DNA from: Paracoccaceae bacterium | Lineage (GTDB): Bacteria; Pseudomonadota; Alphaproteobacteria; Rhodobacterales; Rhodobacteraceae | Assembly: GCA_019911965.1 (NCBI GenBank) | Contig: JAIOJF010000043.1 | Span: forward strand, 1 to 64,000 | Reading direction: 5' to 3' | DNA length: 64,000 nt | Part shown: positions 1 through 9,358 of the stretch, piece after piece | Position numbering within the stretch: the first letter of the stretch is position 1 | How the letters are laid out: every line of letters starts with the position of its first letter | Position numbers and translations under genes: made by a program | Notes under the pieces: model-generated | Seen by the model: only the letters and a program-made list of their open reading frames with translations | The model's database searches: none | Told to the model about the DNA's origin: nothing

Positions 1-84
1 GGTGAGGTAATTATCGAACTGCGCCAGAATCTGCCCACGTCCCACGCAATTGCGGGCGTCCCGTCCGGCTGACCGCCATTTCAC
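1..84 (+). CDS. Possible C-terminal end of a gene cut by the window edge
   Basis: Frame 1 on the plus strand is open from the window start to a TGA at 82-84 and gives a 27-residue tail ending in GVPSG. No start is visible and the piece is too short to recognise. It could equally be non-coding DNA next to the island end. Positions 85-164 hold only the leader of the next gene. Confidence 0.2.
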
Positions 85-164
85 CAACGACCGGGCCGCA
101 GGCTGCTTCCGTTTCGGAAGTGGTCCATCAGCCTGCATTCAATATTACAGAAAGGAACTGAGGC

Positions 165-761
165 ATGAGTTTGCCGCCTCGCGTATATTTTACAATACAT
201 GAAGCAGCCGCACGCTGGGATTGTACCCTTGCCGATATTGCCGGATGGGCGTCGGTCGGACGGTTTGACATCGTTACCGCCATAGCGCCGATCGCGAATG
301 GGTTGCGGGTGGTCGCCGGATTCGTTGCCGTATCGGTAACAGACATCTTGCCGATGTTTCGCCGCTGCGGCACCGGCCCGACGACCAGTCGCCTTTGGCG
401 CGTGCGTCCGATCGGGCAAACTGATTGGGTTATACTGCCTGAGCGCCCGACTTGGTCGGAGGTAACGCTGGCCGACCTGTTGATCATGGCAGCGGACGTG
501 CACCGCTTTGAAGAGGATTGCGACCTTTTGCGCCGTCCGGCGTCTCATATTGGCTCGACGGCGCGCTATGACTGGGACGGGATGTACATATCGCTCATTC
601 GACGCGTCCATGAAGACGGCGTTCCGGAAACGCAAGCCGAATGGGTGGGCGAAGTGCAGGACTGGTTTGTCGAGAAATCCGAAACAGGCGAGGTGCCGGA
701 TGAACGGACGATCCGCCGACGTCTCACGCCAATCTGGAAGGCCCTGCGGGGGCCTTGCTGA
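165..761 (+). CDS. Hypothetical protein beside the integrase
   Basis: This 198-residue protein has a good ribosome-binding sequence (AAGGAACTGAGG) just before its ATG. The N-terminus (YFTIHEAAARWDCTLADIA) looks like a MerR/excisionase-type helix-turn-helix start. The C-terminal part (VPDERTIRRRLTPIWKAL) resembles a second small DNA-binding or plasmid/phage-type segment. It is convergent with the integrase gene 40 bases away, so a role in the biology of the integrated element, such as excision control, is possible. I do not recognise a named family and infer no definite function. Confidence 0.7.
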   Translation: MSLPPRVYFTIHEAAARWDCTLADIAGWASVGRFDIVTAIAPIANGLRVVAGFVAVSVTDILPMFRRCGTGPTTSRLWRVRPIGQTDWVILPERPTWSEVTLADLLIMAADVHRFEEDCDLLRRPASHIGSTARYDWDGMYISLIRRVHEDGVPETQAEWVGEVQDWFVEKSETGEVPDERTIRRRLTPIWKALRGPC

Positions 762-801
762 ACGTCGGGGCTGAGGGGCGGTATTAAACCCGCGGTAACG
801 C

Positions 802-2061
802 TCAGGCGCTCTTGCGCGCCTCATCCGCATCATGGACGAGCTTTGGCCGGGGCCGAAAGGCGCTGGCCACCGCATCGACACCGGCGCGCAGGGGCGAGTC
901 CATCAGATGGGCATAGCGTTGGGTGGTCTGCATCTGACTGTGGCCAAGCAGTTTGCCGATCATTTCCAGCGATGCACCACCGCTGACCAGCAGCGAAGCA
1001 AAGGTATGACGCAGGTCATGAATGCGCACGTCCGGAATACCGACCTGTTTCTGGATATTGGCCCAAAAGCGGCGGATTTCCTTCACCGGCTGGCCGGGCA
1101 CATCGCCGGGAAACAGCAGGGGGCAGCCACGTGGCACCAGCAGTTGTCGCTGGCGCACGATTGCCGCTGCCTCGTCCGAAATCGGCAGGCGGTGGATCTT
1201 GCGCTGCTTGGTCATGCTGGCGGGCTTTGACCAACTGAGATGCTCCAGGTTGAAATGCTCAAACCTTGCCTGCCGCACCTCGCCGACGCGGGCCCCGGTC
1301 AGCATGCACATACGGATGATATCGGCGGCACGGCGATCTTCGGCAACCTCCAGCGCCTCGGCCAGCTTGTGGATTTCTTCGTGGGACAAAAAACGCTCAC
1401 GCGGGTTCTCGATCCGGCGGCGAAAACCCGAGGCCGGGTTGTCCTCGCGCCAGCCCCAACTGATGGCATAGGTGAACATCTTGCGCAGCACCTCACCGGT
1501 GCGGTTGGCGCGCACCGGCGTGGGCTTCACGCCCTGCAGCTTGCGCGCCCGGTTGTTGGGCTTGGCCTTTGAGGGCCGGGCGCGACCTGCCGCTATCTTG
1601 TTCAGCAGTTTCTCGACATCATAAGGGGTGATTTCGGTGACAAGGCGGTTGCCCCAGTCCGGCACCACCAGTTTCGCCAGCATCGATTTCTGGTCCGAAG
1701 CATTGGTGGGCGACAGGTTTGGCAGATGCACCTCGGTGTAGCGTTCGATCAGGTCCTTGAACCGTGGGGCCTCGCGCCCGGTCTCTTTTTGCCCAAGCGG
1801 ATCAGCCCCGGCGTCGATGTCGCGGCGCAATTCCTTGGCCCGTTCACGCGCGGCCGTGGTCGACCATTCCGGCCAGCGCCCGATGGTCATCCGGCGCTGG
1901 CGTCCGGCGTGACGGTAATCGATGGTGAAGGCCCGGTTCCCCGAACGGTAAATGCAAACCGCAAATCCCCGCACATCTGTATCGAAGATCTGGTAGTCGC
2001 GTCCCTTCGCCGGTTCGGCGTCGCGGACGGATTTCTCATTCAGGCGCAATCGGTTGACCAT
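802..2061 (-). CDS. int: Tyrosine-recombinase integrase of an integrated island
   Basis: This is a site-specific recombinase of 419 residues. The N-terminal arm-binding domain (DUF4102-like, about residues 5-95) precedes a core-binding SAM-like domain and the catalytic domain. Visible catalytic motifs are TGARVGEVR (Arg near 257), HDLRHTFAS (near 348), LGHSQMQTTQRYAH with its His, and the nucleophile Tyr near 382. The ATG at 2061 follows GAGGGTGAGTTG and is preferred to a TTG one codon upstream. Integrases of this group target the 3' ends of tRNA genes, and a tRNA-fMet 3' remnant lies at 11903-11949. The gene appears intact. Confidence 0.95.
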   Translation of the reverse strand: MVNRLRLNEKSVRDAEPAKGRDYQIFDTDVRGFAVCIYRSGNRAFTIDYRHAGRQRRMTIGRWPEWSTTAARERAKELRRDIDAGADPLGQKETGREAPRFKDLIERYTEVHLPNLSPTNASDQKSMLAKLVVPDWGNRLVTEITPYDVEKLLNKIAAGRARPSKAKPNNRARKLQGVKPTPVRANRTGEVLRKMFTYAISWGWREDNPASGFRRRIENPRERFLSHEEIHKLAEALEVAEDRRAADIIRMCMLTGARVGEVRQARFEHFNLEHLSWSKPASMTKQRKIHRLPISDEAAAIVRQRQLLVPRGCPLLFPGDVPGQPVKEIRRFWANIQKQVGIPDVRIHDLRHTFASLLVSGGASLEMIGKLLGHSQMQTTQRYAHLMDSPLRAGVDAVASAFRPRPKLVHDADEARKSA

Positions 2062-2406
2062 CAACTCACCCTCCGTTCATCATCACATCAGGCGTGGATT
2101 CGCGCCTTTATCAAGTGATGCATGCCAAGAGGGGTGGCGGGGTGGCGCAGGGTGGCAGTCAAGTCGCAGGGGGTGCGCCACCCCAGCGGCGGGGCCCTTT
2201 GGTCCCGAAGGGCGGGAAGCGGACCGATGTATTATCGTCTGCAATGGCCACCTTTGAACCCGACTCGACGAGACCCTTGCAATCAGGCGTGGTCCTTTAT
2301 CGTCAGCACCTGACAGCACATGCATAATGTTTCTGTCGACCAGATCTGTCATTTTCGAATGTCTGTAGATTTGACAGGCACATAAAATATCCATATTTCC
2401 TGATAT
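2062..2406. other. Intergenic region between integrase and arsenic genes
   Basis: No gene is seen in these 345 bases. The 11-mer ATCAGGCGTGG occurs twice in the same orientation (2087-2097 and 2282-2292), each copy followed by a CCTTTATC-like sequence. These could be integrase arm-binding sites or a remnant duplication. The right end carries the arsenic promoter and operator. Confidence 0.5.
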
Positions 2407-2412
2407 ATGGAT
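2371..2412 (+). promoter_or_regulatory. ars promoter with ArsR-type operator overlapping the start codon
   Basis: A consensus -35 TTGACA lies at 2371-2376. A perfect 8-bp inverted repeat, ATCCATAT and ATATGGAT, lies at 2389-2396 and 2405-2412 with an 8-bp spacer, and the ATG at 2407 sits inside its right arm. AT-rich palindromes of this kind are the usual ArsR binding sites. Binding here would block both transcription and the start region. Confidence 0.65.
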
Positions 2413-3285
2413 AAGAATCATGCTCTCGCCGCCTTTGGTGCCCTCAGCCAACGCACAAGGCTTGATGTGTTCCGCTTGCTCATCAAGGCGGGGGTGGCGG
2501 GCATGTCGGCCGGCGAGATCAGTGAGACACTCGGCGTGCGCCAGAACACGATGTCAGCTAATCTTTCGGTTCTCGTCCGGTCCGGTCTGATCCGGAATGC
2601 GCGTGAAGGCCGCAGCATCCGCTACTTCGCCGACATGGGCGGATTGCGCGGCCTGCTGGCCTTCCTGATGGAGGAATGCTGCGGCGGTCGGCCGGAAACG
2701 TGCCAGCCGGTCATCGATGAACTTGCTTGCGCCGATCAGGAAACTGCCAAGACCCGAGACCCTTATAATGTCCTGTTCCTCTGCACCGGCAATTCTGCTC
2801 GGTCGATCATCGCCGAAGCGATCATGAACCGTGAGGGGAAGGGCAAATTCAGGGCGTTCTCTGCCGGATCTAAGCCGGGATCCGGACCGCATCCCTACAC
2901 GCTCGACCTGCTTGAGGGCCTCAACTACGACACGGGCTTCGCGCGGTCCAAAAGCTGGGACGAGTTTTCCGGGCCCGATGAGCCACAGATGGATTTTGTG
3001 TTTACCGTCTGCGACAGCGCCGCCGCCGAGGAATGCCCGTTCTGGCCGGGTCAGCCGATAACAGCACATTGGGGCCTACCCGATCCGGTCGCGGTCGAAG
3101 GTCCCGAGGCCGTCCGTCGCGCTGCTTTTCTGGAAACCTACCGGACGTTGCGCAGCAGTATCACGAACTTCATTAGCCTGCCGATGAGCACAACAGACGG
3201 GATGGCGTTTCAACGCAAGCTCGATGACATCGCCAAAGGCACCGCTAGATCTGCAACATCTCCAATTCATGAAGGACCGGCATGA
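2407..3285 (+). CDS. ArsR repressor-ArsC arsenate reductase fusion
   Basis: The protein has 292 residues. Residues 1-100 form an ArsR-family winged helix ([19 protein letters not shown], then [18 protein letters not shown]). Residues 115-270 form a low-molecular-weight-phosphatase-type arsenate reductase with the P-loop CTGNSARS (Cys126) and two further cysteines, Cys202 and Cys210, spaced much like the redox pair of thioredoxin-linked ArsC enzymes. The expected role is arsenite-sensing repression combined with reduction of arsenate to arsenite in the cytoplasm. There is no obvious ribosome-binding site and the operator overlaps the ATG. The gene overlaps the exporter by 4 bases (ATGA), indicating coupled translation. 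Confidence 0.92.
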   Translation: MDKNHALAAFGALSQRTRLDVFRLLIKAGVAGMSAGEISETLGVRQNTMSANLSVLVRSGLIRNAREGRSIRYFADMGGLRGLLAFLMEECCGGRPETCQPVIDELACADQETAKTRDPYNVLFLCTGNSARSIIAEAIMNREGKGKFRAFSAGSKPGSGPHPYTLDLLEGLNYDTGFARSKSWDEFSGPDEPQMDFVFTVCDSAAAEECPFWPGQPITAHWGLPDPVAVEGPEAVRRAAFLETYRTLRSSITNFISLPMSTTDGMAFQRKLDDIAKGTARSATSPIHEGPA

Positions 3286-4361
3286 CCGAACGATCGCACC
3301 CCGCCGCAGCAGGCCTTGGCTCCTTTGAGCGCTGGCTTTCGGTCTGGGTTGCGCTGGCCATCGGTGCCGGCCTTCTTCTGGGCAATGTGCTTCCCGGCCT
3401 GTTTGCGGCTCTGGCCGCGCTCGAGGTGGCCTCGGTCAACCTGCCGGTCGCGGTGCTGATCTGGGCGATGGTCTATCCGATGATGGTTGGAGTGGACTTC
3501 GGTGCGCTGCGCCAGGTCGGCGACAAGCCGAAAGGACTGGTCGTGACGCTGGTTGTGAACTGGCTGATCAAGCCATTCACGATGGCTGCGCTGGGCGTGC
3601 TGTTCTTCAACTACGTCTTTGCAAGCCTGATCCCACCGGATGACGCACAGGCCTATCTGGCTGGTGTGATCCTACTAGGGGCGGCTCCCTGCACCGCGAT
3701 GGTTTTTGTATGGTCAAACCTGACGCGCGGCGATGCCACATATACGATGGTGCAGGTCAGTGTGAACGATCTGATCATGGTGTTCGCCTTTGCGCCCATC
3801 GTGGCGTTCTTGTTGGGCGTGACGGATATTGTCGTGCCCTGGGATACGCTGCTGTTGTCAGTTGGCCTTTACGTCTTGCTGCCGCTGCTGGCCGGATATA
3901 TGACGCGCCGCATGCTGGTGCGGCAGGGTGGCCCGGCGGCGGTTGATGCGTTCAAGGCCCATGTGCAGCCATTCTCCATCATTGGGCTGCTGGTGACGGT
4001 GGTTCTGCTATTTGGGTTTCAGGGCGAGGTCATTCTCGACCGTCCACTGGTGATCGCGCTCATTGCTGTTCCACTGCTGATACAGTCCTACGGCATCTTT
4101 GCGCTGGCCTATGGCGCGGCCCGGGCCTGGGGTATCCCTTTCAACGTTGCGGCACCCTGTGCGCTGATCGGGACCTCCAACTTCTTTGAGTTGGCCGTGG
4201 CCGTCGCCATCAGCCTGTTCGGGCTTGGCTCAGGAGCAGCACTTGCCACCGTCGTCGGTGTATTGGTCGAGGTGCCGGTGATGCTCTCGCTGGTCAATTT
4301 CGCCAACAGGACGCAACACTGGTTTCCGGCTGAAAAGTCTGAACCTGACCGTCCACTGTAG
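3282..4361 (+). CDS. acr3: ACR3-family arsenite efflux permease
   Basis: This is a 359-residue inner-membrane protein with about ten hydrophobic segments. The sequence [15 protein letters not shown] carries the cysteine typical of ACR3 transporters, and the N-terminal [19 protein letters not shown] is also characteristic. It exports arsenite made by the reductase encoded just upstream. The ATGA overlap with the ArsR-ArsC gene indicates one transcription unit under arsenite-relieved repression. No intrinsic terminator is evident in the 142 bases that follow. Confidence 0.95.
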   Translation: MTERSHPAAAGLGSFERWLSVWVALAIGAGLLLGNVLPGLFAALAALEVASVNLPVAVLIWAMVYPMMVGVDFGALRQVGDKPKGLVVTLVVNWLIKPFTMAALGVLFFNYVFASLIPPDDAQAYLAGVILLGAAPCTAMVFVWSNLTRGDATYTMVQVSVNDLIMVFAFAPIVAFLLGVTDIVVPWDTLLLSVGLYVLLPLLAGYMTRRMLVRQGGPAAVDAFKAHVQPFSIIGLLVTVVLLFGFQGEVILDRPLVIALIAVPLLIQSYGIFALAYGAARAWGIPFNVAAPCALIGTSNFFELAVAVAISLFGLGSGAALATVVGVLVEVPVMLSLVNFANRTQHWFPAEKSEPDRPL

Positions 4362-4503
4362 AAACGTTCTGAATGGGCGACCCACTCTGGAACGACGCTC
4401 AGGCAGATCCGCGGCGATCGCACTGTCTATTGCCGTCTGCACCGGATAAAGCTGCTGCATGGAAGGCCGCACGCGGTCCTTCCGACGACCCTGAGGAACA
4501 GCC

Positions 4504-5568
4504 ATGACCCGCCAAGTCCCGGCCGACGCGTCACTGATGGATAATCTGATTGCCGCACTGCCTTTCCCGACATTGATCATAGACAATGCTGAAAGAATTG
4601 TAGCGTTGAACACCGTAGCAAAGGCGCTGTTGGGCAGAAATGTCATGGGGCATATTTTTTCCACCGCCCTGCGTCATCCCAATCTGGTTGAGGCGGTGGA
4701 GCGGTGTCTGCTGGATCAGGCTCCGCGAAAGATTACTTATCAGACGGCCGAAAACGGAACCGACATCCTCTATGACGTGCATTTGCACATCGTTGCGGAC
4801 ACCGGCCTGTTGCTGGTCAGCCTGCAGAACACGACCGACCTGGCCCAGGCCGGGCAAATGCGCCGCGATTTCGTTGCCAATGTAAGCCACGAGTTGCGCA
4901 CACCGCTTGCCGCCTTGATGGGATTCATCGAAACACTGCTTGGTCCTGCGCGCGAGGATGTCGCCGCGCAGGATCGCTTTCTAAACATCATGGCGGGCGA
5001 GGCGGAGCGCATGAATCGACTTATCGGCGACTTGTTGTCTCTCAGCCGGGTGGAGGCGGAGGAGCGGGTGCGTCCCACTACGCAACTGGATCTGCGTGTT
5101 GTGCTTCAAACCGTTGTTAGCAACCTGGGTCGGTTGGCGACGGACAGGAACGTGACTCTGCGACCCGATCTGGGGCAATCGCCGCTGAACGTTATTGGGG
5201 ACGCGGATCAGCTGCTGCAAGTCTTCACCAATCTGGTTGAAAACGCGATCAAATACGGCGGTGAGAACCAATCCGTCGACGTCACAGCCCTGTCCTGCGT
5301 ACGCGATCCGGTCCTGCGTGGCCCGGTATTGCAGATTGTGGTCGCCGATCATGGTCCGGGCATCGACCCCATTCACCTGCCGCGCCTCACGGAGCGGTTC
5401 TACCGCGCCGACAGCCACCGCAGCCGTGAACTTGGCGGTACCGGATTGGGTTTGTCGATCGTGAAGCATATTCTGAACCGCCATCGGGGCCGACTTAAAA
5501 TCACCAGCCAGCCGGGACAGGGCGCGAAATTTACCGTCATTCTGCCGTCATGCCTCGGGTGTAAGTAA
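4504..5568 (+). CDS. phoR: Phosphate-regulon sensor histidine kinase PhoR
   Basis: The protein has 354 residues. A PAS-like domain (about 10-115) is followed by the phosphoacceptor helix NVSHELRTPLAALMGF (His129), the N box NLVENAIKYG, and the ATP-binding motifs DHGPGI and GGTGLGLSIVKHI. No membrane segment is seen, so it may depend on PstSCAB and PhoU for membrane contact. It is expected to phosphorylate PhoB, encoded at the far end of the cluster, when phosphate is scarce. GAGGAA precedes the ATG. A GGAAGG/CCTTCC hairpin lies in the leader just upstream. Confidence 0.93.
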   Translation: MTRQVPADASLMDNLIAALPFPTLIIDNAERIVALNTVAKALLGRNVMGHIFSTALRHPNLVEAVERCLLDQAPRKITYQTAENGTDILYDVHLHIVADTGLLLVSLQNTTDLAQAGQMRRDFVANVSHELRTPLAALMGFIETLLGPAREDVAAQDRFLNIMAGEAERMNRLIGDLLSLSRVEAEERVRPTTQLDLRVVLQTVVSNLGRLATDRNVTLRPDLGQSPLNVIGDADQLLQVFTNLVENAIKYGGENQSVDVTALSCVRDPVLRGPVLQIVVADHGPGIDPIHLPRLTERFYRADSHRSRELGGTGLGLSIVKHILNRHRGRLKITSQPGQGAKFTVILPSCLGCK

Positions 5569-5599
5569 AATCCGCGAAAATTCCCGAACCAGCCGGGTT

Positions 5600-5628
5600 G
5601 TGTCATAAAACTGTAACGTACCTGTCGC
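5600..5628 (+). promoter_or_regulatory. Pho box with three direct repeats upstream of pstS
   Basis: Three 7-mers, GTGTCAT (5600-5606), CTGTAAC (5611-5617) and CTGTCGC (5622-5628), occur at exact 11-bp spacing with 4-bp spacers. This is the arrangement of PhoB sites (consensus CTGTCAT). It lies about 80 bases upstream of the pstS start and should make pstSCAB-phoU-phoB inducible by phosphate limitation. Confidence 0.85.
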
Positions 5629-5709
5629 AAAAGCGAAGCATGAGCCGTCTACACCGGCGTCGGGACCACCATTGGGGTGGCCATCGAACCGATTTTGACA
5701 GGAGTTCTC

Positions 5710-6747
5710 ATGCCGTTTGCAAGACTCACCGCGTACACGCTAACCGTTGCTACAGTATTTGCCAGTGCCGCCACAGCCCGTGACAACGTGCAGGTTGCAG
5801 GATCATCCACCGTGCTGCCCTATGCCGCCATCGTCGCAGAGGCCTTCGGTGAGAATTTCGGCTTTCCGACGCCGGTCATCGAATCGGGAGGTTCGTCCGC
5901 CGGGCTCAAGCGGTTTTGCGAAGGTGTTGGAGACAACACGATTGATGTGGCCAATGCCAGCCGTGCCATCAAGCAATCCGAAATCAAAGCATGCGCTGAA
6001 AACGACGTGACCGAGATCATTGAGGTGCGTATCGGCTATGACGGCATTGTCTTTGCCAGCGATATCAGAGGCAGCAGCTTCGCCTTTACACCCACGGACT
6101 GGTATCTGGCACTGGCCGCCAAACTGCCCAACGAGGCGGGTATGATCTCCAACCCAAATACCGATTGGAATGCGGTGAACCCCGATCTTCCCAATCTGCC
6201 GATTCAGGCATTCATCCCCGGCACCAAGCATGGCACGCGCGAAGTATTCGAGGAAAAGGTGCTGCTTCAGGGTTGCAAGGATAGCGGCGCGATGGATGCA
6301 ATCAAGGCGTTGAAGGATGGTGACGAAGATGCCGCCGAAACCGTTTGCATGGCGGTGCGCACCGATGGTCTATCTGTCGATATCGACGGTGACTACACCG
6401 AAACACTGACTCGTATCCAAGCGGACGCCAACGGCATCGGCGTGTTCGGTCTGTCGTTCTATGAGAACAATACCGACAAGCTGCAGGTTGCAACGATGTC
6501 CGGTGTGGTGCCGACCACTGAAAGCATCGCTGCCGGTGATTACCCGGTATCACGACCGCTGTATTTCTACATCAAGGCGGCGCATCTGGATAAGATCCCA
6601 GGTTTGCAAGAGTACGTTGATTTCTTCGTCAGCGACGAAATCGCCGGACCCAATGGACCCCTGGCCGAATATGGTCTGGTATATGATCCCGAACTCGCCG
6701 CCACCCAGGCTGCGGTGGCAAATCGCGTATTGTTGGGTGATATGTAA
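5710..6747 (+). CDS. pstS: Periplasmic phosphate-binding protein PstS
   Basis: The mature N-terminus DNVQVAGSSTVLPYAAIV is typical of PstS, with phosphate-binding loops GSSTVLP and SGGSSAG. I chose the ATG at 5710 over one at 5677. It follows CAGGAG at 6 bases, and the product (345 residues) begins directly with a signal peptide (MPFARLTAYTLTVATVFASA). The protein captures phosphate in the periplasm for the PstCAB transporter. It is the first gene after the Pho box, and a strong stem-loop after it could raise its expression over the downstream genes. Confidence 0.95.
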   Translation: MPFARLTAYTLTVATVFASAATARDNVQVAGSSTVLPYAAIVAEAFGENFGFPTPVIESGGSSAGLKRFCEGVGDNTIDVANASRAIKQSEIKACAENDVTEIIEVRIGYDGIVFASDIRGSSFAFTPTDWYLALAAKLPNEAGMISNPNTDWNAVNPDLPNLPIQAFIPGTKHGTREVFEEKVLLQGCKDSGAMDAIKALKDGDEDAAETVCMAVRTDGLSVDIDGDYTETLTRIQADANGIGVFGLSFYENNTDKLQVATMSGVVPTTESIAAGDYPVSRPLYFYIKAAHLDKIPGLQEYVDFFVSDEIAGPNGPLAEYGLVYDPELAATQAAVANRVLLGDM

Positions 6748-6756
6748 GGCAAAAAC

Positions 6757-6778
6757 GGGGCCGGTGCTGTCCGGCCCC
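6757..6778 (+). promoter_or_regulatory. Stem-loop between pstS and pstC
   Basis: A perfect 8-bp inverted repeat, GGGGCCGG and CCGGCCCC, encloses a 6-nt loop immediately after the pstS stop. No U-tract follows, so it is unlikely to be a full terminator. It more likely stabilises the pstS message or attenuates read-through, giving excess binding protein. Confidence 0.7.
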
Positions 6779-6804
6779 ACAATCCCCACAGGAAAGTTGC
6801 TTTG

Positions 6805-8031
6805 ATGTGGATCTTGAATGTCGTCTTGTCACTCCCGCTCTTGGTTATCGGTCTGGCCGTAATCGGGCTCATTGGTGCCAGGGCACGGGCGACACTGGCG
6901 GCCGGCGATGATATCCGCACTTTGGCCGCCCTGCCCAAAGCGCATGGAACGAACGCCTTTCTCAGCGTTCTTATCCCTGCTGTTTCCAGTTTTGCGGCGC
7001 TGTCTCTTGTCCGGTTGTTCGGACAGCGGCAGGGCGTTGAAACCATGTCCGCCCGGTCGGTGTTCTGGGTGGTGCTGACCGTTGCCGCTATTGGTTGCAT
7101 CAGCGCAATCCTGCGGTCTTCGGCCGGGTTTCGCGCCCGCGTTGCATCCGAAGCCTGGATCAAGTCCCTGCTGATCACCGCCTCGACCATCGCGATCCTG
7201 ACCACCGTCGGCATCGCGTTGTCCATGCTGTTCGAAGCGATCCACTTCTTTCGCCAATATGACTGGCGAGATTTTTTTCTTTCTACAGACTGGTCCCCGA
7301 ACTTTCGCGGCAACAGTGCGCTCGGCATTCTGCCGTTGCTTTGGGGCACGCTCTACGTCAGCTTCGTCGCGCTGACGCTGGCGGTGCCAGTGGGTCTGTT
7401 TGCCGCGATCTATCTGTCCGAATACGCCAGCCCGCGGATGCGTGGCATCGCCAAGCCGCTGATCGAAATCCTCGCTGGAATTCCGACGATTGTTTACGGG
7501 CTCTTTGCGCTGATCACCATCGGGCCAATGTTGCGTGACTATTTCGCGCAACCCCTTGGGCTGGGTGACAGCGCCTCGTCGGTCATGACCGCCGGGCTGG
7601 TCATGGGCATCATGCTGATCCCCTTCGTCTCGTCGCTGTCGGATGACACCATCAACGCAGTGCCGCAGGCGATGCGCAACGGCTCCCTGGCTTTGGGCGC
7701 AACCCGGTCGGAAACAATACGCCAGGTGGTCATTCCCTCCGCTTTGCCTGGCATTGTCGGGGCCGTGCTGCTGGCGGCCAGCCGTGCCATCGGCGAGACC
7801 ATGATCGTTGTTCTTGGAGCAGGGGCGGCGGCGCGTCTGTCGCTGAACCCATTCGAGGCGATGACGACCGTGACCGTCAAGATCGTCAGCCAATTGACCG
7901 GGGACACCGACTTTGTAAGCCCGGAAACGCTGGTCGCCTTCGCCCTCGGGCTCACGCTGTTTACCGTTACACTGGGTTTGAACGTGCTGGCTTTGGTTAT
8001 CGTGCGTAAATACCGGGAGCACTATGAATGA
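6805..8031 (+). CDS. pstC: Phosphate ABC transporter permease PstC
   Basis: This is a 408-residue inner-membrane permease with an extended N-terminal portion of extra membrane segments, as is usual in alphaproteobacteria. The C-terminal half has the binding-protein-dependent transport fold with the EAA-loop region around MRNGSLALGATRSETIRQVV. I use the ATG at 6805 rather than the TTG directly before it. AGGAAAG precedes it. It overlaps pstA by 4 bases (ATGA). Confidence 0.93.
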   Translation: MWILNVVLSLPLLVIGLAVIGLIGARARATLAAGDDIRTLAALPKAHGTNAFLSVLIPAVSSFAALSLVRLFGQRQGVETMSARSVFWVVLTVAAIGCISAILRSSAGFRARVASEAWIKSLLITASTIAILTTVGIALSMLFEAIHFFRQYDWRDFFLSTDWSPNFRGNSALGILPLLWGTLYVSFVALTLAVPVGLFAAIYLSEYASPRMRGIAKPLIEILAGIPTIVYGLFALITIGPMLRDYFAQPLGLGDSASSVMTAGLVMGIMLIPFVSSLSDDTINAVPQAMRNGSLALGATRSETIRQVVIPSALPGIVGAVLLAASRAIGETMIVVLGAGAAARLSLNPFEAMTTVTVKIVSQLTGDTDFVSPETLVAFALGLTLFTVTLGLNVLALVIVRKYREHYE

Positions 8032-9356
8032 CCGACGTTTTGAATTCCCTGTTGGTTCAGGACGATCGCACCAGGCGACGCAACGCCGCCGAAGTGCGGT
8101 TTCACGCTTATGGGCTGGGGGCGATCGGCGTTGCGGTATTGGCGCTCGTGCTATTGTTGACCTCGGTTGTCTCTAGCGGGATCGGGGCGTTTCGTCAGAC
8201 CTACATCACGTTGGAAATCCCGTTGCCTGAGGAGAAGTTGGACAAATCAGGCAGGCGCGATTCTGCGGTCATGGCTAGGGTCACGACGTTTGGCTACGCC
8301 CCACTGCTGCGGGACGCGCTGCTGGCCACGATGGCGCAAAAGGGACTCACAACCACGCTGTCCGACACCGACATCGCAGGTATCATAAGCAAAGAGGCGG
8401 CAGCGACCATGCGCGATCATGTGTTGGCAAATCCCGATCTCATTGGAAGTACCGTCACCCTGGATGTGCTGGCCGAAGGGCGGATCGACGGTTATTTCAA
8501 AGGCCGCGTGACGATGGAAAGCGCCGAGCTGGACGGTAGAACCTCGCCCGAGGCGCTGCGGATCGTCCAACTCCTTGCCGATGTCGGCGTGATTGAGACC
8601 CGCTTCAACTGGAGGTTTCTGACGGCACCAGATGCCAGCGACCAGCGCCCCGAAGCGGCCGGACTGGGCGTAGCCATCTTCGGATCGCTCTACATGATGC
8701 TGGTGGTGCTGGTGCTGGCCTTGCCGATCGGGGTTGCGACCTCGATCTATCTGGAGGAGTTCGCACCGAGGAACCGGCTTTCCGACCTCATCGAGGTGAA
8801 TATCAGTAATCTGGCCGCCGTGCCGTCGATTGTCTTCGGGATTCTGGGGCTGGCAATCTTCATCAATTTTGCCGGGTTGCGGCAATCCTCGCCGCTGGTC
8901 GGTGGGCTGGTACTGACGCTGATGACGCTGCCGACGATCATCATCTCGACCCGCGCGGCGCTGAAATCGGTGCCGCCCTCAATCCGCGATGCCGCACTGG
9001 CCGTCGGGGCCAGCAAGATGCAATCGGTCTTCCACCATGTCCTGCCGCCCGCAGCCCCAGGTATCCTGACGGGCACCATTATCGGACTAGCGCAGGCCCT
9101 GGGTGAAACCGCGCCGCTGCTGCTGATCGGGATGGTCGCCTTCGTGCGCGACTACCCGGCGGCCTTTACCGCTGAGGCAGGGTTGTTCGGCGAGGCCGCG
9201 ACGGCGCTCCCGGTCCAGGTCTTCAACTGGACACAGAGGGCGGACCCTGGCTTCGCCGAGCGCGCTTCGGGCGCGATCATCATGCTGCTGGTGTTTCTGC
9301 TTGCAATGAACACGGTGGCCATACTGCTGCGCCGCCGATTTGAACGTCGCTGGTAA
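8028..9356 (+). CDS. pstA: Phosphate ABC transporter permease PstA
   Basis: The protein has 442 residues. A long N-terminal region includes one membrane anchor and a periplasmic domain of about 150 residues. The C-terminal permease domain carries the EAA-type loop [20 protein letters not shown]. It pairs with PstC to form the channel, and the ATGA overlap supports coupled translation. Confidence 0.93.
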   Translation: MTDVLNSLLVQDDRTRRRNAAEVRFHAYGLGAIGVAVLALVLLLTSVVSSGIGAFRQTYITLEIPLPEEKLDKSGRRDSAVMARVTTFGYAPLLRDALLATMAQKGLTTTLSDTDIAGIISKEAAATMRDHVLANPDLIGSTVTLDVLAEGRIDGYFKGRVTMESAELDGRTSPEALRIVQLLADVGVIETRFNWRFLTAPDASDQRPEAAGLGVAIFGSLYMMLVVLVLALPIGVATSIYLEEFAPRNRLSDLIEVNISNLAAVPSIVFGILGLAIFINFAGLRQSSPLVGGLVLTLMTLPTIIISTRAALKSVPPSIRDAALAVGASKMQSVFHHVLPPAAPGILTGTIIGLAQALGETAPLLLIGMVAFVRDYPAAFTAEAGLFGEAATALPVQVFNWTQRADPGFAERASGAIIMLLVFLLAMNTVAILLRRRFERRW

Positions 9357-9358
9357 GA

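Noticed and set aside
81-881. Long minus-strand open frame opposite the first gene
   Set aside because: It lies antisense to a gene with a good ribosome-binding site and runs into the integrase 3' end. The product has no family features and is a GC-rich shadow.
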